Shown here: piece by piece, positions 1 to 6,248 of the stretch
Position numbering within the stretch: the first letter of the stretch is position 1
Layout of the letters: the number at the start of each line of letters is the position of its first letter
DNA from: CAYVBE01 sp964448935
GTDB lineage: Bacteria > Planctomycetota > Brocadiia > SM23-32
Reading direction: 5' to 3'
Length of the DNA: 11,907 nt
Assembly (NCBI GenBank): GCA_964448935.1
Contig: CAYVBE010000135.1
Span: forward strand, 1-11,907
The notes under the pieces: generated by a model
The model's database searches: none
Told to the model about the DNA's origin: nothing
What the model saw: the letters and a program-made list of their open reading frames with translations, nothing else
Translations under genes and position numbers: made by a program

Positions 1-51
1 AGCGCCGGGGAGGGTTCTCATCACGGGCACGAGCCGGTCTTCGTTCCTCAC

Positions 52-79
52 AGTGTAGTGTGCAGCCCAAACCTGTCAA
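52..79 (-). promoter_or_regulatory. Sigma-70-like promoter firing leftward out of the window
   Basis: Read on the minus strand there is a perfect TTGACA -35 box (positions 79-74), a 16-base spacer and a TACACT -10 box (57-52, four of six consensus bases). Transcription would begin near position 45 and run off the left edge, so a divergent gene probably lies just outside the window. A minus-strand ATG at 21-19 is in a plausible place but has no convincing ribosome binding site, so I do not call a coding region there. The boxes are seen; promoter function is inferred. Confidence 0.4.
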
Positions 80-149
80 GCGGCCGCCGGACGTGAAACC
101 AACCCCCGGATCCGTTACAAGTACCAACCACACATCGGATACCCTCGGC

Positions 150-155
150 AAGGAG
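150..155 (+). promoter_or_regulatory. Ribosome binding site of the sugar isomerase gene
   Basis: AAGGAG lies five bases before the ATG at 161. It is a strong Shine-Dalgarno match and fixes that start. I saw no convincing promoter for this gene in the 160 bases available: the best -35/-10-like pair would place the transcript start on top of this site. Confidence 0.75.
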
Positions 156-160
156 CGACC

Positions 161-976
161 ATGAAAGGCATCGTGTTCTCGAAGCATTTCAAGGACAGGA
201 CACCGGCGGAACTCGTTGAACTGGCGCAAGACCTGGGTGTCGCGGGCTATGACCTGGCCGTCCGGCCCGGGCATCCGGTGAATCCGGACAACGCCGAGCA
301 GGAGTTGCCCCGCATGGCCGAACTCATGCGGCAGAACGACCTGGATATCCCGATGGTGACGGCCAACTTCGACCTGCTGGAGCCCTCCCATCCCACCGCG
401 CTGCCGATCCTGCGCGGCATGGCGGAGGCCGGCGTCGGCCTCTTGAAGCTCGGCTACTTCCGCTACCGGCCGGACGAGCATGTTTACACCGAGGAAGTCG
501 AGCGCGTGCGCGGTATCCTGGCGCAGTGGCAGGAGCCGGCCCGCGAATACGGGGTCAAAGTCTGCTACCACTGCCACAGCGGCTGGTACATGGGGATGAA
601 CGTCGCGTCGTTGATGCACCTGCTGAGCGGCTTCGATGCCGAGTGCCTCGGCGCATACCTGGACCCCTGCCATATGGCAATCAACGGTGAGGCATTTCCC
701 GCCGGGCTGGCCATGGCGCGCAACTACCTGAGCATCCTGGCCGCCAAAGACGTCCTGCTGACCCGCAACGAGAAGAACGGGCACGGCAGCACGGAGGTGC
801 GCCTGGTGCAGGCCGGCGAGGGCATGGTGGACTGGACGGAGGTCTTCGAGAGTCTCGCCGACGTCGGCTACGACGGTCCGGTAAGCATCCACTGCGAATT
901 CGAGGCGCCCGAAGGGAAGTTCATGGAGATGGTTCGCCGCGAGATTGCATTCTTCAAGCGCTTCATCGAAGCATAG
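161..976 (+). CDS. Sugar phosphate isomerase/epimerase-like TIM-barrel protein
   Basis: The 271-residue soluble protein has the pattern of the xylose-isomerase-like / AP-endonuclease-2 TIM-barrel superfamily, whose members isomerise or epimerise sugars and inositol derivatives with a divalent metal. Seen motifs: YHCHSG (136-141), where relatives often have a YHNH or ExH metal site; LDPCH (167-171); AAKD (194-197), like the usual xxKD strand; GEGMVDW (219-225), the usual GxGxVDW; and a closing HCEFE (244-248) whose Glu is a likely metal ligand. Length is normal for the family and there is no signal peptide, so it should act in the cytoplasm. A strong ribosome site supports the start. The dehydrogenase gene begins 26 bases after its stop, so the two are probably cotranscribed and may catalyse consecutive steps on one sugar or polyol. 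The substrate cannot be told; a hydroxypyruvate-isomerase or inosose-type role is equally possible. Confidence 0.85.
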   Translation: MKGIVFSKHFKDRTPAELVELAQDLGVAGYDLAVRPGHPVNPDNAEQELPRMAELMRQNDLDIPMVTANFDLLEPSHPTALPILRGMAEAGVGLLKLGYFRYRPDEHVYTEEVERVRGILAQWQEPAREYGVKVCYHCHSGWYMGMNVASLMHLLSGFDAECLGAYLDPCHMAINGEAFPAGLAMARNYLSILAAKDVLLTRNEKNGHGSTEVRLVQAGEGMVDWTEVFESLADVGYDGPVSIHCEFEAPEGKFMEMVRREIAFFKRFIEA

Positions 977-988
977 CACTCAGCGATC

Positions 989-996
989 GGGAGGTG
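989..996 (+). promoter_or_regulatory. Ribosome binding site deciding the dehydrogenase start
   Basis: GGGAGGTG sits just upstream of the ATG at 1003, with eight bases between GGAGG and the ATG. The in-frame GTG at 994 lies inside this motif and would have no site of its own, so 1003 is the better start. Confidence 0.75.
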
Positions 997-1002
997 TTCA
1001 CC

Positions 1003-2079
1003 ATGTCCACCCCGTCCACAAAGCCCACACCCAGGAAGCGCCGCGTGGCCGCCGTCTGCGGCGATGGCCACATACGTCTGGTCGAGCAGGACGTGCCGCC
1101 GCTGAAACCCGGCGCCGTGCTGGTGGAGGTCCACGCCTCGCTGGTCAGCCCCGGGACGGAGCTGGGCGGGTGGCGCCGCCTGTGCGCCATGCGCGAGGAC
1201 CCCGACCCGGACGCCGAACCGCGCCCGTTCGGCTACGCCAACGCCGGAGTGGTCCTGGAGGTCGGCCCGGGCGTGGAGGAATTCGCGGCGGGCGACCGCG
1301 TGACCTGCATGGGCGCCGGTTACGCGGTGCATGGCGACTACGCCGTCGTACCGCACCACCTCTGCGTGCCGCTGCCGGACGAGGTTTCCTTCGTCCAGGG
1401 CTCCTACGGCCACCTGGCGGCCACGGCGCTGAACGCGCTCCGCCGCGGCGAGCCGGAGTTCGGCGAGTGGGTCGGCGTGGCCGGTCTCGGACTCGTCGGC
1501 CAACTGACCGCGCAGCTATACCGGCTGGCCGGCAACTTCGTCATCGGGTGGGAGCCCATCGCTTTTCGGCGCGAGGTGGCCCAGGGCTGGGGTATAGACG
1601 CAGCCGTGGATGTCGGCGATGAGGTCGCGGCGACAGAGGAGTTCACCTGCGGCGACGGCCTGGACGCGGCGGTCATCGCCTACGGAGGCGACGCCTACGA
1701 GACGCTGGCGCGCCTGACGGAGTCCATGAAGTGCTCCCCCGACGGCCACCCGATGGGCCGCATCATCGTCGTGGGCGGCGCGCGGTTCGAGTGCCCCGCC
1801 ACGCCCACCAACCTCGACATCCGCCGCGCCGGCCGCACCGGTCCCGGTTACCACGATGAAGAATGGGAATACGGCACTGACTATCCCCCGGTCTTCATGC
1901 GCTGGACCACGCGCACCAACCTGGCCCTGTGCATGAAGCTGATCGCCGAGGGCCGGCTGGACGTGGATGCGCTAACCACCCACACCATCCCACTGGAGAA
2001 CGTGGACGAGGGGATCACCGCAGCCCTCGAACAGCCGGACGAAGTGCTGGGCGTGGCCTTCGTCCGATCGGACGCCTGA
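1003..2079 (+). CDS. MDR-family NAD(P)-dependent dehydrogenase lacking zinc ligands
   Basis: This 358-residue protein has the two-domain layout of medium-chain dehydrogenases (alcohol / threonine / sorbitol dehydrogenase-like). The GroES-like N-domain covers about 15-140 and includes EVGPGVEEFAAGDRV (86-100). The Rossmann domain starts at AGLGLVG (160-166, a GxGxxG loop), followed by an acidic residue at the end of the second strand (GWEP, 182-185), which suggests NAD(H) rather than NADP(H). The usual catalytic Cys position reads SLVSPGTEL (47-54) and the usual GHE motif reads GYANAG (77-82); the four-Cys structural zinc loop is absent. This matches the SPGTE/SxGTE subgroup of MDR proteins often annotated as zinc-binding without having the site. 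It follows the isomerase by 26 bases and probably oxidises or reduces a related sugar or polyol. The substrate is unknown. It ends 92 bases from the convergent phosphoesterase gene. Confidence 0.85.
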   Translation: MSTPSTKPTPRKRRVAAVCGDGHIRLVEQDVPPLKPGAVLVEVHASLVSPGTELGGWRRLCAMREDPDPDAEPRPFGYANAGVVLEVGPGVEEFAAGDRVTCMGAGYAVHGDYAVVPHHLCVPLPDEVSFVQGSYGHLAATALNALRRGEPEFGEWVGVAGLGLVGQLTAQLYRLAGNFVIGWEPIAFRREVAQGWGIDAAVDVGDEVAATEEFTCGDGLDAAVIAYGGDAYETLARLTESMKCSPDGHPMGRIIVVGGARFECPATPTNLDIRRAGRTGPGYHDEEWEYGTDYPPVFMRWTTRTNLALCMKLIAEGRLDVDALTTHTIPLENVDEGITAALEQPDEVLGVAFVRSDA

Positions 2080-2117
2080 TCCAGAGGGAACTCGGTCATG
2101 CCGTGCCGCTTCCCAAA

Positions 2118-2137
2118 CCAGCGAGGTGAACCGCTGG
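2118..2137. terminator. Weak hairpin between convergent genes
   Basis: CCAGCG (2118-2123) and CGCTGG (2132-2137) form a 6-bp stem around an 8-base loop in the 92-base gap between two genes that end towards each other. It has no T-run on either side, so it is not a classic intrinsic terminator. Its position makes a bidirectional end-of-transcript role possible. Confidence 0.25.
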
Positions 2138-2171
2138 CGTGCTTGTTCGAGCGCTGAGAAAACGAGACGAG

Positions 2172-4229
2172 TTACTGCGGCTGGCGCAGTTGAAACTCGT
2201 TGAATACGTCGCCGGCTTCGTATTGCTCAAAGTCGTCGTAGAAGCAGGTGCGGACCCGCAGAGTCTTTTCGGTAACCGTCACAAGGCCCACCAGGGGCAT
2301 GCGCGGAGCATTCTCGCGAAAGCGGACAAACCACTCGTCGCGGGCCGGGCCGCTGGAGTTGACGCCGCCCCCATCGTAATAGACCACCCCGTGCTCGCGG
2401 TCTATAGTGGGGGCGGCCTCGAAGCGTTCCTCCACCAACGGTTTCCGCTCGGCTGCGCCCCCCTCGGGCACAAGCAGCACGTCGGTCATACGTTCGCCCA
2501 GCCGAAACTCGTCCAGCACCTCCAGCCTGTTGGGGGGCGACCCTCCGTGAACCAGCGTGTCGAACTTCAGTGCCCAGTCGCCGTCCGCTTCCACGACGAG
2601 GTCCCAGTCCTCCGGCTCCTCGTGAGGCAGGGGCTCCGGCGCGCGGTAGGCCTTTAGACGGGCGACGGCGTGGTCGGGCTCGAAGGCGAATTTCACCAAC
2701 ACAAAGAAAGGAGTTTCCGGGATTTTTCCCTCCTCGATGATGGGCCGGCGGGAAACGGCGGACTCTCCGGCCAGGTTGACCTGGAAGTGACCGTACCGAC
2801 CATCTTCCATGACCCTGGTGGTTCCGACGCGGATGAATCGGTCCCCCCGGCTGCTGTCAACCAGCTCCCACCCACCGCCGCCGTAGTATTTGCCCAGTTT
2901 CTTGTAGGCGTAGCCCATCCAAAGTTCCCGTGTCCGGGTGGTATCTATCGGCTTCAGGGAACGGCGGGCGTCTATCACGTGGCTTCCGTGCGTGTGGCTT
3001 TGGTGCGTCCCCAGAGCCATCGTTCTCACCGCACGGCCGGCCGTCTGGTAGCCCTCGTAGCGCACCGCATCGTTCTCCTCCAGCAGGAACAGGCTGTCCA
3101 TTCCCGACTCACTGTCAACGTCTTCCCGCGCCTGCCACGGCCCGGCAAAGCCGCGCCCGCCGTCCCAGCCGTCCAGGTCCTCCGCCCTCAGTGGCCAGCT
3201 CACCGCGTGGCTGTGATTGTGCCCGTTGAACACCACGTCCATGTAGCGGCGGTAGAAGTGAGGCCGCCATACGTTGCGGGCGCTGGAGGAGGGCACGTGG
3301 TTCCGGAAGCGGAAAACCGGCACGTGGTGCGCGGCCAGCACCCACGGGCGGTCCTCCAGATTCAGGGAGGAAAGCCACTGCGTCTGCTGGACGTGTGTGG
3401 AACCATCGGGCCCGTGGCCCGAGGTGTCGAGGATGACCAGGCGTGCGTTGCCGTAGGTGAACGTGTAGTTCCGGCCGTTCAGCGTTTCGTTCTCATTGGA
3501 CGGCAGGCGGAACTGGTCGAGGTATTTCTGCACGCCCGCCTGCAGGTCGCCGGCCTCTTCCTGCTCGGCCGTGATGTGGTGGTCGTGGTTGCCCAGCAAG
3601 GGCATGATGACGGTGGAATGGAACAGGCTGCGGTCGCTGTCGGGGTGGGCAGAGTTGAAGAAAACGTTCCACTGCGCCTGGTTCCCTCCCGTCTGAACCA
3701 GGTCGCCCAGAAGAAGCATGAAGGCCACGTCGCGTTCGGCTATCCACCGGCCCAGGGTCTGCCAGGTGGCCGAAGGGCGCTCGTCCCCCTGCACGTCGCC
3801 CACGACCGCAAAGGTGAAGTCCTCTCTGCCCTCAGGCGCAGTGCGGAACGTGCAGAGGGGTCCCGACGCACCGTCGGGGCCGGATACCCGGTAGGTATAG
3901 CGCCGGTCGGGCTGCAGGTCGCTGAGCCGGACGTGATGGTTAAAGCCGCCCGCAGATTCGACGGTCTCCGCCTTGCGGATCGTGGCCCAATCGGCTTCGG
4001 ACGAGTCTGCCGGGCGGTAGCGCACGACGGGCGCTTCGAGCGGCGCCTCGGTGCGCCAGCTCACCGTCACTTCCCGGCTCGGGTCGCCGGAGAACGTCGC
4101 GTGGATGTTCAGTATTCCCTGCTCCACTTGCGCACCGACAATTCCGGCACCCACAGACCACAACAGAAGCCCCAATACGGCAATCATACGACACCGCTTA
4201 GAACTGCGGTTGAATCGCCGAAAAGACAT
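2172..4229 (-). CDS. Secreted calcineurin-like metallophosphoesterase with FN3-like and LamG-like domains
   Basis: The preferred start gives 685 residues. A signal peptide is clear: basic start, hydrophobic MIAVLGLLLW core (15-24), likely cleavage after VGA at 33. Residues 40-130 look like the fibronectin-III / purple acid phosphatase N-domain (VTVSWRTE, then YTYRVSGPDG). The metallophosphoesterase core runs from about 138 to 345 and has all motif blocks: GDVQGD (144-149), GDLVQ (175-179), GNHDHH (213-218), AHHVP (300-304) and GHNHSH (336-341). These supply the His, Asp and Asn ligands of a two-metal site that hydrolyses phosphoesters. Residues about 450-590 resemble a LamG/concanavalin-like module common in PVC-group exported proteins, ending in LDEFRLGERMTDV (572-584). 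The tail after 590 is unassigned and ends just after FYDDFEQYEAGD (663-674). It is the last gene of the leftward run, 100 bases after the amidohydrolase. It should act in the periplasm or outside the cell on an unknown phosphoester. Confidence 0.85.
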   Translation of the reverse strand: MSFRRFNRSSKRCRMIAVLGLLLWSVGAGIVGAQVEQGILNIHATFSGDPSREVTVSWRTEAPLEAPVVRYRPADSSEADWATIRKAETVESAGGFNHHVRLSDLQPDRRYTYRVSGPDGASGPLCTFRTAPEGREDFTFAVVGDVQGDERPSATWQTLGRWIAERDVAFMLLLGDLVQTGGNQAQWNVFFNSAHPDSDRSLFHSTVIMPLLGNHDHHITAEQEEAGDLQAGVQKYLDQFRLPSNENETLNGRNYTFTYGNARLVILDTSGHGPDGSTHVQQTQWLSSLNLEDRPWVLAAHHVPVFRFRNHVPSSSARNVWRPHFYRRYMDVVFNGHNHSHAVSWPLRAEDLDGWDGGRGFAGPWQAREDVDSESGMDSLFLLEENDAVRYEGYQTAGRAVRTMALGTHQSHTHGSHVIDARRSLKPIDTTRTRELWMGYAYKKLGKYYGGGGWELVDSSRGDRFIRVGTTRVMEDGRYGHFQVNLAGESAVSRRPIIEEGKIPETPFFVLVKFAFEPDHAVARLKAYRAPEPLPHEEPEDWDLVVEADGDWALKFDTLVHGGSPPNRLEVLDEFRLGERMTDVLLVPEGGAAERKPLVEERFEAAPTIDREHGVVYYDGGGVNSSGPARDEWFVRFRENAPRMPLVGLVTVTEKTLRVRTCFYDDFEQYEAGDVFNEFQLRQPQ

Positions 4230-4237
4230 CATCATTA

Positions 4238-4244
4238 CTCCTCT
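4238..4244 (-). promoter_or_regulatory. Ribosome binding site before three tandem ATG codons
   Basis: On the minus strand AGAGGAG precedes three consecutive in-frame ATG codons beginning at 4235, 4232 and 4229. Spacing from GGAG to these is 2, 5 and 8 bases, so 4229 or 4232 is the likely start; I chose 4229. A further in-frame ATG at 4262 lies upstream of this site and is unlikely to be used. Confidence 0.6.
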
Positions 4245-4310
4245 CTGCTGCTGCCTGCCCATAGCCGCTCTCCGAGGAGCGCATGCCGGGCAAGCCGAGA
4301 TCTTTCACCT

Positions 4311-4330
4311 GACGCGGCCGCGTCCGACGC
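4311..4330. repeat. 14-bp perfect palindrome with a third overlapping arm
   Basis: GACGCGGCCGCGTC (4311-4324) equals its own reverse complement. One base later GACGC recurs (4326-4330), touching the amidohydrolase stop codon, so two mutually exclusive 5-bp stems are possible. It lies in the roughly 100-base gap between the amidohydrolase stop and the phosphoesterase start. It could be a transcript-processing or weak termination element, a dimeric protein site, or chance in GC-rich DNA. There is no T-run. Confidence 0.3.
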
Positions 4331-5421
4331 TATCCCGCGGTTTCCTCGAACCGCTTGCGGATCACCACCAGGTCGTCTGCGACGCCGGAAAGTCCGGCCT
4401 CACGCGTCAGCTTTTCAAGACGTTCGCACTCCGACAGAATATTCGAGATGGGGACGTTCCGGGGCCTTTCACCCGCCCAGCGGCGGAAATTGCCCCCGTA
4501 GATGGCAGCCAGTGCCTCGCGCGGCAGGGAGATGCCGTGCAGATCGAGGCCCCACCACTCGAACTCATCGTCCGTCTCCAGAAACCGCCGCATGCCGGCC
4601 ACCCGCGTCGTCTCTCTCTGCGCCAGGTCGGGGTCGGGCTCCCAGCCGCCCATGATGTCCGTGCCGAAGAATATGCGGTCGGCATGGTCGCAGAAGAACT
4701 CCCGCGCCCGGTCCGTCTGAACGGAGAAGTTCGCGTACATCTCGCTGCCGGGTGTTATGTCAACACCGACGTTCGGGTGGTCGGCCAGGAACCGTTCCAG
4801 CCGGTCCAGATCGGCCGAGAGGAAGTAGAAATGGGCGAAGACCACCCGGAGGTCCGGGTGTTTCGCCAGAACGCCCTCGGCCTCGGCATACAGTTCCTCC
4901 TTGCCGGTGAAGGAACCGTCACCGTAGAACCACCCCCGTTCATGCGCCGTCGGAGGCGCCAGCTCGGGATCCCAGAAGGTCTCCGGGTCCGCCACATGGA
5001 ACAGCACGGGCACGGACTCCTCCTCCAGGTAGCTGTACAGCCCGTCGTACTCCGGGGTGTCGAGCGGACGCCCGAGCATCTTCCGCGTGGTGGGTTTGCC
5101 CTCGATCATCTTGATGCCGTCGCAGCCCAGCGCCACCAGGTGGCGGGCCTGTGCCGCATATGGCCGCGCGTCCGGAACGGTTCCCGATTCCGGGTGCCGC
5201 AGCCCGCCGAAGGCGTAGACCCTGCCCGGATGCAGCGCTTTGAACAGCAGCCCGAGCAGGCCGGTCTTCAGGCCCCGGTCATCGCGTAGGGCGATGCACA
5301 TCAGCGACATGCCGTCGTAGCCGCACGCCTCCATGAGGCCGTGCAGGTTCTCGACGCTCACCATGTCGCCCCGCATGTGCATGTGACAGTCAACAAGCGG
5401 CAGGTCATCATAACGGCCCAT
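4330..5421 (-). CDS. Amidohydrolase_2-family TIM-barrel hydrolase or decarboxylase
   Basis: This 363-residue cytoplasmic protein follows the amidohydrolase-related (PF04909-like) pattern. It has DCHMHMRGD near the N-terminus, with metal-binding His 13 and His 15, then FHVAD (141-145, His 142), VFAHF (194-198, His 197) and FGTDI (252-256, catalytic Asp 255). It closes with AIYGGNFRRW (307-316), where the family usually has a GGNAxRL-type helix. Members hydrolyse C-N or C-O bonds or decarboxylate aromatic acids using one divalent metal; lactonase-type members also exist. Substrate cannot be assigned. The region after about 317 is a short helical extension. The start is fixed by AAGGAG (5434-5429), seven bases before the ATG. 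About 150 bases separate it from the histidine phosphatase upstream, so it may be transcribed separately from the first genes of the run. There is no signal peptide. Confidence 0.85.
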   Translation of the reverse strand: MGRYDDLPLVDCHMHMRGDMVSVENLHGLMEACGYDGMSLMCIALRDDRGLKTGLLGLLFKALHPGRVYAFGGLRHPESGTVPDARPYAAQARHLVALGCDGIKMIEGKPTTRKMLGRPLDTPEYDGLYSYLEEESVPVLFHVADPETFWDPELAPPTAHERGWFYGDGSFTGKEELYAEAEGVLAKHPDLRVVFAHFYFLSADLDRLERFLADHPNVGVDITPGSEMYANFSVQTDRAREFFCDHADRIFFGTDIMGGWEPDPDLAQRETTRVAGMRRFLETDDEFEWWGLDLHGISLPREALAAIYGGNFRRWAGERPRNVPISNILSECERLEKLTREAGLSGVADDLVVIRKRFEETAG

Positions 5422-5573
5422 TCCTCAACTCCTTCGATCGGGGAGACGTTCGGGTCCGAGGCGCGGCCGACCCTCTTACGGGAAATGATAACGAATCCCC
5501 AGCCGCTGCGCCAGCCGCCGCGCTGTGGCATCCAAAACTGCCTCAGTAGCTGGTGGAATGCATCGAGATTCGG
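5422..5573. other. Non-coding gap between phosphatase and amidohydrolase genes
   Basis: This is the longest gap in the leftward run. It holds the amidohydrolase ribosome site, a direct repeat CCAGCCGC at 5499-5506 and 5511-5518, and a minus-strand TATCAT (within 5486-5493) that resembles a -10 box but has no good -35 partner. I see no convincing terminator and no gene. Confidence 0.4.
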
Positions 5574-6203
5574 TTACGGAGGCGACTGGCCCACCTCGCC
5601 CAAGGGGCCGAGGTGACCGGTGTGATTCCAGATGGCCAGGCGGCACTCCCGCCCGTCAGCACTCAGGCGCAGGCGGGCGATGCCGGTGTTGTGCATGTGG
5701 TGCAGCGTGACGGGACTGTGAGAGGAGGGGTCCGCCTTCCCCAGGAAAGCAGCCACCAGACCGATGGACACGCCTCCGTGGGTGATGACCAGCACGTTGT
5801 CGAATGACTGCTGTCGCACTTCGTCGGCGAAGGACTGTATCCGCTCCTCGAAGGGCATCCGCCATGCGTCGTGCGCATCGGCTTCGCCGTATTCGGGTAG
5901 CGTCTGGTAGGGCAGCACGGAATCGTAGAGCCCTTCCGGCCGCCACTCCACGATGCGTGAGTCGAAGATAACGTTTTCCATACACAGCCCGGACAACTCC
6001 ATCGTCTCGCGCGCACGCTTCAGGGGGCTCACATACACCCGGCCGAAGGTCAGGTGCCCCAAATTCCGCGCCAGTTGCCCCGCCTGCCGGCGGCCGTGCG
6101 CCGAAAGCGGAGGGTCAATATCCGTTTCGTGGCCCGTATTCCCCCGGCTCTCGGCGTGGCGGACGAGCCAGACGCTTCTCAGTCCGTCTTCCCGGTCAGT
6201 CAT
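5574..6203 (-). CDS. Histidine phosphatase (phosphoglycerate-mutase-like)
   Basis: This 209-residue cytoplasmic protein belongs to the histidine phosphatase superfamily, branch 1. The phospho-accepting His is in LVRHAES (13-19, His 16), followed by GN (21-22). SPLKRARET (59-67) supplies the second pocket Arg. Glu 86 in IVEWRPEG is the likely proton donor, and the second catalytic His is in THGG (141-144, His 142). All key residues are present, so it should be active as a phosphomonoesterase or mutase. Length is typical for cobC/phosphoglycerate-mutase-like members, but nothing nearby suggests cobalamin synthesis or glycolysis. The substrate is unknown. It lies 45 bases after the VCBS protein gene and shows only a weak ribosome site, which fits translation within a longer transcript. 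Confidence 0.9.
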   Translation of the reverse strand: MTDREDGLRSVWLVRHAESRGNTGHETDIDPPLSAHGRRQAGQLARNLGHLTFGRVYVSPLKRARETMELSGLCMENVIFDSRIVEWRPEGLYDSVLPYQTLPEYGEADAHDAWRMPFEERIQSFADEVRQQSFDNVLVITHGGVSIGLVAAFLGKADPSSHSPVTLHHMHNTGIARLRLSADGRECRLAIWNHTGHLGPLGEVGQSPP

Positions 6204-6248
6204 GACTGCACCATATTGAGTTCGACTCGTCCCTCGGTTGCTGGCAGC

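Noticed and set aside
109..148. Possible rightward promoter for the isomerase (TTACAA, 17 bases, GATACC)
   Set aside because: The -10 box matches only three of six bases and the transcript would begin at the ribosome site, leaving no leader.
2670..4655. Rightward open frame of 661 codons opposite the metallophosphoesterase
   Set aside because: The minus strand carries all metallophosphoesterase motifs; this frame shows only low-information Arg/Pro/Val-rich sequence and runs across a gene boundary.
4051..5289. Rightward open frame of 412 codons opposite the amidohydrolase
   Set aside because: The opposite strand has an intact amidohydrolase with metal ligands and a strong ribosome site; this frame has none of these.
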